Below, piece by piece: positions 57,053 to 64,000 of a stretch of DNA of 64,000 nucleotides (its first letter is position 1; the number at the start of each line of letters is the position of its first letter). The DNA is taken from contig NC_134846.1 of assembly GCF_965363235.1 (NCBI RefSeq), forward strand, positions 74,188,724-74,252,723, in the 5' to 3' direction. The DNA is from Mytilus galloprovincialis (taxonomy: Eukaryota > Mollusca > Bivalvia > Mytilida > Mytilidae). A program made the position numbers and the translations under genes. The notes under the pieces were generated by a model. It did no database searches. It worked only from the letters and a program-made list of their open reading frames with translations, and was not told where the DNA came from.

Positions 57053-60000
57053 TCGTTCCCTGTAAAAATTTTCGGATCTGTTTTTCTATTGTATCGGACA
57101 TACCTAATCACTTTTTGTGATTTTCTTTGTCGAATGATTATGCCATTTTTAAGAGTAATTTTTATTTTTTTATGATTCTCATTTGACATTTCTAGCTCAT
57201 CTTCAGTTTCAGACTCATTCTCTGACTCACTTTTGTTTTGTTCGTCATCTGAAGCAGGAAATTTCACTTCAAGTTGAGATATGTAGTCTGCAAGACACCA
57301 GTTTTGTAGAAGTGCTGGTCTTTTTGAATAACGTTTGATGTCATTGTTTGACTCTACATCAGTAGAATCAGGGGATAATTTTTCAAGCTCTGATGTTTGT
57401 TTTAGCAAGAAAGTTCTCTTGTCAGGTGGAGAAGTGTTTATGAATACTACATGTCTGGTAGCTTTTGTCAGAGGCATTTGTAGCAATAAATACACAGCTT
57501 CTTGAGCACAGGTTTCGACTGAATTTGTAAAATAATTTCCAATGTGCCTAACTTGTCGCTTGAGGTCCAAATTTCCTTCTCTAGCTTCCTTTGCAGCTTG
57601 GTCTAGCAATCCACTCATTCCCTTTTGAGACTTGCTTATATATGAAACAATGTATACAGCACATGCATATGGATCTAGGACAAACTGCAAATCATGATTT
57701 GCTTTCCATGCCGGTAATAATGCTTTCATGTATGGATTTACACGAACTTCACTTGGCTTTCTTTTAAGGAACACTTTTGCACTAGATAGATTGCTTCTGA
57801 TTGCTTTAATATAATCCTCTCGACTTAACTGTAATACATTGTTAAGAAGCTCATCAAAAGTAATATCTTCAACATTATCCATTGTATAAAGTGAATCGAC
57901 CTTGGTTTGGACTTCTTTATAAATTGCCTTGTATTTATCAATATCTTCATCTAATGGTTCTAAAATTACTGTCTCATCCAAAGGTGGCAAAGGAAACCCA
58001 AAGCGACATATTGGCCGACCTTTAGTTCTGCAAGTCTTTGAATGTTTGTGAACTTGTAAACTAACCAAATCAGATGGAGCAGATGATAATGAACAACTTA
58101 CATATTTGTCAATAAACTGAACGAGGTCTTCATTTGAATCCTGTTCATAAATTGGAGCATTTTCAATCCATATCAACATGTGAATGTGGGGTGACCCTCT
58201 TTGTTGAAATTCAACACGATAGAAATAATCAATCACTTTCCCAATAGGGTCATGATCACTCTGTAAAACTGTCTTGATGAATTGTTGGACACGATAATCA
58301 AAAAACCTAGAGCATGTGACAGGATCTTTCTGTACTAGTCTGGACTTTGTATTCCAGTCCATTTGATCCAATTCATCATCAGAATAATATTTACCATCAT
58401 TCAACTTTCCAAGAATTCTAAGTAAATCCTTCCAATTTGTATCTGCTGAAGAAAAGGAACCAAACCATGTCGGTAAACCTAACTGTCTGATCATTGCAAA
58501 TACATCTTTCTTTCTCTTCTCAAGGTAAACAGGAGAGTTTCTAAGTGATCTGAAAATGTAATATCCTTCATCTAACTTTACTATATCATTCACAGTTGAA
58601 GGGTTCAAAAAGTCTCTTACTGTCCATTTTTTCCCTTCTGATTTGCATCTACGTAAGGCAAGATTTACTCTATCATTTATATGTTTCATTTGTATTTTCT
58701 TTAATTTGAAAAACAAATTTGGTACTGACTGTGCAACTCTTCTGTCTACAGATCTCAGTTCCCACTTTACAATATCTGAATAATGCACAGAAACTAATCT
58801 TTCTTTGCTATCTGGTCTGCGTTGTCCACAAAATATACTTGGGAATGCTAAATACTCAGCATCTGTGTCATTGTACAAACTCAATGGTCTCTGCCCTTCA
58901 CCAGGAGCAAAAACATACTGAGAACTGCCTGTGTCACTGGTCTCATCGAACACTTCGTCTAAAAGCGTGTCAGTATTTCCTGCATGGAGTTCCTCCTCAT
59001 TGATTTCATCAAATTTATCACCTGTGCTTGTTTCTTCATCTTCATTGCTGGTATTATTGGCTACTTCACTTTCATCATTGTTTTGTACAGCAGTGATTTC
59101 TCTTATCCAGTTTTGATCTATTTGTACACCAGAGGTTTTGTACAAGTCACTATTCTGCATAAGATAATGCAATGCACAAAGTACAGCAAATGGCCTAACA
59201 TTCTCACTGAAATCACATTTGTTATATGACAGTTTTTTTTTCAGTTTTATTGGTATTGTACCTGATTTCTCCAGAGTATGAGGAAGGGAATTAATTGTAG
59301 GTTGTACATCGACAGGTACATTTACTACATTTCCTTTGACTGAAAGTTGACCTCCTCGTGGTAACAACCGAATTTGCATAAATGGTATTCTTAATGACAA
59401 TAACCTTTCTTCTAATGGATACAGATTCAATTCTATTGGTTTTACTGGAAATCCCATTTTATTTGCAACAGAAAGCCTTGGTATTTTATTTTGTCTTATA
59501 GATTGTAAACATGTATTGCAAATCCATTCAATATTGTTGACAGATTTTCTATCAGTAAAACATTGCTTCAAATCACCCTTAACTGTCTGCTTTATTCTAC
59601 AAGCATTAACAACTGAATTACTAAACCATGTCTGAGTACATGATGTGCACAGGTAAGTCGGACCTTCAATAATGTTTTTAGAAAATATATCAATGCATTG
59701 TTCAAGAGAAGAGCCTTGCTGTTTTTGTTTCTTTAATTTTGATTCATGACAGGCAAATTCTTCTGCCTTCCTCTTTTGACTCTTAACTGATCTATCATAG
59801 TTTCTAATCTTGGATCGATCTCTATTTCTAGAAGCTTGTTTACATAATCTTTCTTTTTCATTCACTTGGTCATCCTTTCTAGCTTTTCGCTTGGCATCTA
59901 ATTCTTTCTGTCTGACTTCATCATCCCTTCTCATTTTTCGCTTGGCATCTAGTTCTTTCTGTCTGACTTCATCATCCCTTCTCGTTTTTCGCTTGGCATC

Positions 60001-61821
60001 TAGTTCTTTCTGTCTGACTTCATCATCCCTTCTCGTTTTTCGCTTAGCATCTAGTTCTTTCTGTCTGACTTCATCATCTCTTCTCGTTTTTCGCTTGGCA
60101 TCTACTGCTTTCTGTCTGACCTCATCATCCTTTCTCGTTTTTCGCTTGGCATCTAGTTCTTTTTGTCTGACTTCATCATCCCTTCTCGTGTTTCGCTTGG
60201 CATCTAGTTCTTTCTGTCTGACTTCATCATCCCTTCTCGTTTTTCGCTTGGCATCTAGTTCTTTCTGTCTGACTTCATCATCCCTTCTCGTTTTTCGCTT
60301 AGCATCTAGTTCTTTCTGTCTGACTTCATCATCTCTTCTCGTTTTTCGCTTGGCATCTACTGCTTTCTGTCTGACTTCATCATCCTTTCTCGTTTTTCGC
60401 TTGGCATCTAGTTCTTTTTGTCTGACTTCATCATCCCTTCTCGTGTTTCGCTTGGCATCTAGTTCTTTCTGTCTGACTTCATCATCCCTTCTCGTTTTTC
60501 GCTTGGCATCTAGTTCTTTCTGTCTGACTTCATCATCCCTTCTCGTTTTTCGCTTGGCATCTAGTTCTTTCTGTCTGACTTCATCATCTTCTCTAGCCTT
60601 TTGTTTAGCATTAAGCTCTCTTTGGTGTATGTATGGATCTTCCCTTCTTCTTTGCATGTATGTTTTCATATATACCTTACGTTTATCACATTCGTCTGTC
60701 AGGGCTTTGGTCGAAATTTGAATTATATTTCTACGATTTTGATCTTTAAAATAACTATTAATCTGCCTCTGAAGTACTAATGAGTTGTCCATGTCAATTA
60801 ACTTCACTGGAAGAATTTCATACTGTGACTGTAAATCAATATGCATGCTTGTGTAGTGAGAGTACATATAATTCACCAGACTTTGGATGTCTCTGAATCC
60901 TATGAGTATTGACATGCCTTTAGACTCTCGTGGCTCATATAAACCAGACTTGTCATGTGAATGAGAGTCAAAGAAAAAATAAGTATCGTTGTCAAAATAA
61001 ACACCAGAACATATAGCGCCTATCATAACTAAAGCAGCCTTAGCCTTTTCAAATGCTTCTACAAGGGCTTCTTGTAATGTAAGGAAGTCATTTGTTGAAT
61101 CAAATTGAACAGCAGTACCAAACAAGACATTTTTTCTTTCCACTATAATTTTTTGTCCTCTAATTTCAAAGACATTTGGAATTTCGTTTAAAGTCAATAA
61201 CATGTTTCTAAATCTACCTTCCTGTTTGAGATTCTGCACAGTTTTGAGATAAACTTGATCTCCTATTTCTAAAATATCATCTAAGTTATACTGTTGGTCA
61301 TCTATATTCTTAGTTGCAAAGGCCAAATAAATTAAACAATTGCACGTGCATTGATTTCCTCTAGTAAAATTGGAAAAACGACCATCAAATTGATCAAAAC
61401 TTCCAAAAGTCAACGTAACATTATCAAAAATATGAAGAGCATTTATTACTGAGTAGTTCATAGGTGTATCATTCGCATATTCTTTAGTATTTTTACTTTT
61501 AGTATCAGTAAGAATAGTTCTTGTTTTCCCACAAGGGGCATAATTTGCAATCTGTTCAGTTTTCCTACAAGAGGTGAAATGTACAATCTGCTCAGTTTTC
61601 CCATAAGGGGCATGCTCAGTTTTTCTGTTTTTAGGGAGGACAGACTCCTCAGGCTCATTTTCAATAGTATTCCCACAAGGGGCATTTGTTTTTCTGTTTT
61701 TATAAATGAGGGCAGACTCCTCCTCTCTGTCATCTACTGAGTGTTGGTCACCAGTCTTCGTCATTGGATTGGCAGCCCCCATGATGGCTTTGGAACGTTT
61801 CCAGTTCTTTCTTCTAGGCAT
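57010..61821 (-). CDS. Helentron N-terminal part: protease-like domain, 17-residue repeats, Rep nuclease
   Basis: The frame is open from 62025, but the likely start is the ATG at 61821 (MPRRKNWKRSKAIMGA), just after an acceptor-like tttcgcag, giving 1603 residues. Approximate layout: repeated APCGKT-type segments (residues 60-110); a cysteine-protease-like domain (115-365) with Gln-Cys in GNQCTCNC (Q157/C158-C162) and Asp-Ser-His at 285-287; fifteen 17-residue repeats (399-653); CxxC pairs (CTSC near 727, CNTC near 771); a DUF6570-like region (ELNLYPLEERLLSLRIPFMQ); and the Rep domain with HUH motif SPHIHMLIW (about 1213) and the two-tyrosine motif VYIVSYISK (about 1391). Rep nicks and joins DNA at the transposon ends. 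The frame ends at 57010, out of phase with the helicase part. Confidence 0.88.
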   Translation of the reverse strand: MPRRKNWKRSKAIMGAANPMTKTGDQHSVDDREEESALIYKNRKTNAPCGNTIENEPEESVLPKNRKTEHAPYGKTEQIVHFTSCRKTEQIANYAPCGKTRTILTDTKSKNTKEYANDTPMNYSVINALHIFDNVTLTFGSFDQFDGRFSNFTRGNQCTCNCLIYLAFATKNIDDQQYNLDDILEIGDQVYLKTVQNLKQEGRFRNMLLTLNEIPNVFEIRGQKIIVERKNVLFGTAVQFDSTNDFLTLQEALVEAFEKAKAALVMIGAICSGVYFDNDTYFFFDSHSHDKSGLYEPRESKGMSILIGFRDIQSLVNYMYSHYTSMHIDLQSQYEILPVKLIDMDNSLVLQRQINSYFKDQNRRNIIQISTKALTDECDKRKVYMKTYMQRRREDPYIHQRELNAKQKAREDDEVRQKELDAKRKTRRDDEVRQKELDAKRKTRRDDEVRQKELDAKRNTRRDDEVRQKELDAKRKTRKDDEVRQKAVDAKRKTRRDDEVRQKELDAKRKTRRDDEVRQKELDAKRKTRRDDEVRQKELDAKRNTRRDDEVRQKELDAKRKTRKDDEVRQKAVDAKRKTRRDDEVRQKELDAKRKTRRDDEVRQKELDAKRKTRRDDEVRQKELDAKRKMRRDDEVRQKELDAKRKARKDDQVNEKERLCKQASRNRDRSKIRNYDRSVKSQKRKAEEFACHESKLKKQKQQGSSLEQCIDIFSKNIIEGPTYLCTSCTQTWFSNSVVNACRIKQTVKGDLKQCFTDRKSVNNIEWICNTCLQSIRQNKIPRLSVANKMGFPVKPIELNLYPLEERLLSLRIPFMQIRLLPRGGQLSVKGNVVNVPVDVQPTINSLPHTLEKSGTIPIKLKKKLSYNKCDFSENVRPFAVLCALHYLMQNSDLYKTSGVQIDQNWIREITAVQNNDESEVANNTSNEDEETSTGDKFDEINEEELHAGNTDTLLDEVFDETSDTGSSQYVFAPGEGQRPLSLYNDTDAEYLAFPSIFCGQRRPDSKERLVSVHYSDIVKWELRSVDRRVAQSVPNLFFKLKKIQMKHINDRVNLALRRCKSEGKKWTVRDFLNPSTVNDIVKLDEGYYIFRSLRNSPVYLEKRKKDVFAMIRQLGLPTWFGSFSSADTNWKDLLRILGKLNDGKYYSDDELDQMDWNTKSRLVQKDPVTCSRFFDYRVQQFIKTVLQSDHDPIGKVIDYFYRVEFQQRGSPHIHMLIWIENAPIYEQDSNEDLVQFIDKYVSCSLSSAPSDLVSLQVHKHSKTCRTKGRPICRFGFPLPPLDETVILEPLDEDIDKYKAIYKEVQTKVDSLYTMDNVEDITFDELLNNVLQLSREDYIKAIRSNLSSAKVFLKRKPSEVRVNPYMKALLPAWKANHDLQFVLDPYACAVYIVSYISKSQKGMSGLLDQAAKEAREGNLDLKRQVRHIGNYFTNSVETCAQEAVYLLLQMPLTKATRHVVFINTSPPDKRTFLLKQTSELEKLSPDSTDVESNNDIKRYSKRPALLQNWCLADYISQLEVKFPASDDEQNKSESENESETEDELEMSNENHKKIKITLKNGIIIRQRKSQKVIRYVRYNRKTDPKIFTGNDCYCSILGEMNNLI
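59863..60627 (-). repeat. 51-bp coding tandem repeat, exactly 15 units, with five-unit higher-order period
   Basis: Unit RQKELDAKRKTRRDDEV (17 residues) occurs 15 times without a break (765 bases). Variants NT, RK and AV mark units so that units 1-5 and 6-10 have the same variant order, a 255-bp higher-order duplication. The first (HQRELNAKQKAREDDEV) and last (ending RKARKDDQV) units are degenerate, as at the edges of a growing array. The charged, Ala-containing units are predicted to be helical or coiled coil. The plus strand is also open across the array, an artefact of the repeat. Confidence 0.95.
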
Positions 61822-62025
61822 CTTGAATGACTGCGAAATCACAAAAGAATGTGTAAAAATCATCAAATGAACAAGAGAACTTTCGAACATAGGCATCCTC
61901 AAGTTGGAACTCTGTTGTATGTGGGGACAAGAAACTGATTTGTTATTTATTGCTTTCATGAACTCTGTTTTTGTTGAAGCTAGGAGCATCTGTAACTTTG
62001 ACACTAACAGTGTACATGTAATCAA

Positions 62026-63283
62026 TCATCATGCACCTAAGACTTCTAATACAGACTGAAATAATACTCACATGTGTATTTCATGTTGGTAAATATTTTT
62101 TGTATAAATTACAATTTTTTCTTTGAGCAAACGTTATTTTTTTCGAAATGCACTCTTGTTTCAGTTTAATAAAAATATTTAGGATTATCCTTTAATGTTA
62201 TGAACTTGAAGTGTTTCATATATATATATAAAAATAGAAGACACTTACGGCACTGAATTATCTACTTTTTACATTTACACATAATAAACTCTGGCCAAAG
62301 TCGTTTCTTACTTAATCAGATGTTCATTCTGATTCTTTCAACAAGATCATTAATGTGCCTTAGTAATCGTTATCAGGCATATACAAGAGCTTGGAAAAAT
62401 ATCAAATGCAAATGTTTCTTTTGGGTTAAATTTGTACAACACTGAATATTGTATTCATTCAGTCTATAAAACTTTTAAAAGACCTAGAATAAATAGATTA
62501 TCTAATAACCAACAAGATTTTGCAATGGACGAAATGACGAATTCCTGTGAACAGTATGATTTCTATCATATCTTATATACAACAACTTTACATCACTATA
62601 TCATGTATACAAACAATTGGCAAGGTCTTTTAGCCACTCTAGATTTCAAGTGCTGTACCTAAAACAACTCTAATACACATGAAATCTCGAGTTGATTTTG
62701 ACCAGTCGGAACTACTATTTTTGTAATGTTGCACACTACAAATAACTAAGTTATTGTGTTCTGATTACATTTTGGAACTTTTTAATGCAAAATGCAGCTT
62801 TATCAAACAATTTAAAAATGAAACATAACACAGTTTGTTTTATAAGACTTGGTTGCAATTAATAAAAATTAAAAACAATGCATATAACATTCAGAAGTAG
62901 GATAATTTGCCTTAACTCATTATACCCCCCATGAAGCAAACAAAATCGCTGGAGTCTAGATACCATTAAAGGAAAGCTGCCTTTAAAAACATGCACTACA
63001 TTGTAAATGTACATGAACTGCATAAAAATACAGATATACTGCATATTGCTCTTATTTCTATTTCTTGTAAATGTACACGAACTGCATAAAAATACAGATA
63101 TACTCCATATTGCTCTTATTTCTATTTCTAGAGAAATCCAAAAACTAACATACATGTATAGTGCATTGTGTAATATAATTTTGGCATAAAATTTTGAATT
63201 GTGGTGATTTTATTCTTATCAATTCAATTTATGTATGGATAATCATTCACTATAGCGCTTGTATTTGTGAAAAAACAAAAATG
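62026..63283. other. AT-rich flank of the Helentron; no gene seen
   Basis: A TA run lies at about 62219-62230. No sequence matching the 3' hairpin region was found that would mark the 5' terminus. Short open frames near 62432-62662 are unrecognised. Confidence 0.5.
63001..63128. repeat. 64-bp tandem duplication, two copies
   Basis: ttgtaaatgtacatgaactg begins at 63001 and recurs at 63065 with only two visible differences: a recent duplication. Confidence 0.9.
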
Positions 63284-63930
63284 TGTCCAAAGTACACGGA
63301 TGCCCCACTCGCACTATCATTTTCCATGTTCAATGGACCGTGGAATTGGATAAAAAAAATATAATTAGGCCTTAAAATTAGAAAGATAATATTATAGGGA
63401 ACATGTGTACTTAGTTTCAAGTTGATTGGACTTCAACTTAACCAAAAACTACCTTGACCAAAAACTTTAACCTGAAACATGCACTTTCATTTTCTATGTT
63501 CAGTGGACCGTGAAATTGTGGTCAAAAGTTTAATTTGGCTTTAATATAAGAAAGATCATATCATAAGGAACATGTGCACTAAGTTTCAAGTTGATTGAAC
63601 TTCAACTTCATCAAAAACTACCTTGACCAAAAACTTTAACCTAAAGCGGGACAGACGGACGAACGAACAGACGGACGGACGCACAGACCAGAAAACATAA
63701 TGCCCCTCTACTATCGTAGGTGGGGCATAAAGATTGAACATTTGATCTTGTTTATTATGCTCAGGGGACAAAGAAAATATATCTGGACACTTCAACTTCA
63801 CCAAAAACTACCTTGACCAAAAACTTTAACCTGAAGCGGGACAGACAGACGAACGAACAGACAGACAAAGGAACGGACGCACAGACCAGAAAACATAATG
63901 CCCCTCTACTATCGTAGGTGGGGCATAAAA
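63284..63930 (+). repeat. Two to three stacked copies of dispersed repeat family B
   Basis: The head (tgtccaaagtacacggatgc, ccactcgcactatcattttc) is followed by the middle block twice (about 63300-63470 and 63480-63640), then the gacggacgaacg run and the end ctctactatcgtaggtgggg. A second end block with the same run and terminus follows at about 63780-63930. Confidence 0.75.
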
Positions 63931-64000
63931 ATTGAAGATTTGATCTTGTTTATTATGCCTAGGGGACAAAGAACATATATAGGAACAATGGTACCACAGT

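Larger units (their letters stand above)
54440..62025 (-). mobile_element. Autonomous Helitron of the Helentron (Helitron2) type, nearly intact
   Basis: A rolling-circle transposon whose protein carries, in order, a protease-like domain, a 17-residue repeat array, a zinc-finger/DUF6570-like region, an HUH Rep nuclease, a PIF1-type helicase and a C-terminal endonuclease of the AP/exonuclease-phosphatase fold. The C-terminal endonuclease marks Helentrons as opposed to canonical Helitrons. Coding sequence lies at 54521-61821 with one frame change near 57060-57075. A hairpin at 54440-54479 probably marks the 3' end. The 5' end, somewhere above 61821, could not be fixed. The near-open frame over 7 kb suggests a recent insertion. 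Confidence 0.88.

Noticed and set aside
57010-57120. Spliced intron between Rep and helicase frames of the Helentron
   Set aside because: The frames overlap and the protein motif continues with a single-base offset; no GT-AG pair of sensible size was seen, so a base loss explains it better.
59810-60721. 303-codon plus-strand open frame, Ser/Phe-rich repeats
   Set aside because: It is the antisense of the 51-bp coding repeat in the Helentron; the repeat length is a multiple of three, so the opposite strand stays open too.

Overview
The window is AT-rich, intron-rich animal DNA packed with short dispersed repeats and several kinds of DNA transposon. The host genes and repeat families look like those of a marine bivalve, most likely a mussel (Mytilus or a close relative). 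That assignment is inference from repeat style and protein similarity; no organism marker gene is present.

Layout. 0-5 kb: two copies, in the same orientation, of one ~2 kb repeat-rich element. 7-20.7 kb, minus strand: the first six coding exons of a myosin phosphatase Rho-interacting protein (MPRIP/outspread) homologue. Its long introns hold a 1.0 kb terminal-inverted-repeat element with a TAGA target duplication, a 1.4 kb non-autonomous Helitron, smaller MITEs, and what looks like the last exon of a separate nested gene. 21.7-23.4 kb: a decayed jockey/CR1-type LINE. 24-28 kb: an inverted-repeat element, other repeats, and a minus-strand terminal exon of an unrecognised gene. 30.6-41.1 kb, plus strand: a complete eight-exon HIF1AN (factor inhibiting HIF) gene of 331 codons, whose upstream region may also fire leftwards. 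41-49 kb: intergenic DNA with a strong palindrome, a 1.3 kb minisatellite and a TA-flanked pogo-like MITE. 49.5-51.3 kb, minus strand: the last two exons of an unrecognised membrane protein with a likely ER-retrieval tail. 54.4-62 kb, minus strand: a large, nearly intact autonomous Helitron of the Helentron (Helitron2) type, encoding Rep, PIF1-type helicase and a C-terminal endonuclease, with an unusual N-terminal protease-like domain and a 15-copy 17-residue repeat.

The host genes are not an operon or pathway. HIF1AN is an oxygen-sensing hydroxylase, MPRIP an actin/Rho scaffold. The most unusual content is the mobile DNA: one window contains a hairpin-CTAG Helitron, a Helentron, a piggyBac-like MITE, a pogo-like MITE, palindromic foldback elements and a LINE. 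No tRNA, rRNA, CRISPR, LTR element or Polinton was seen.
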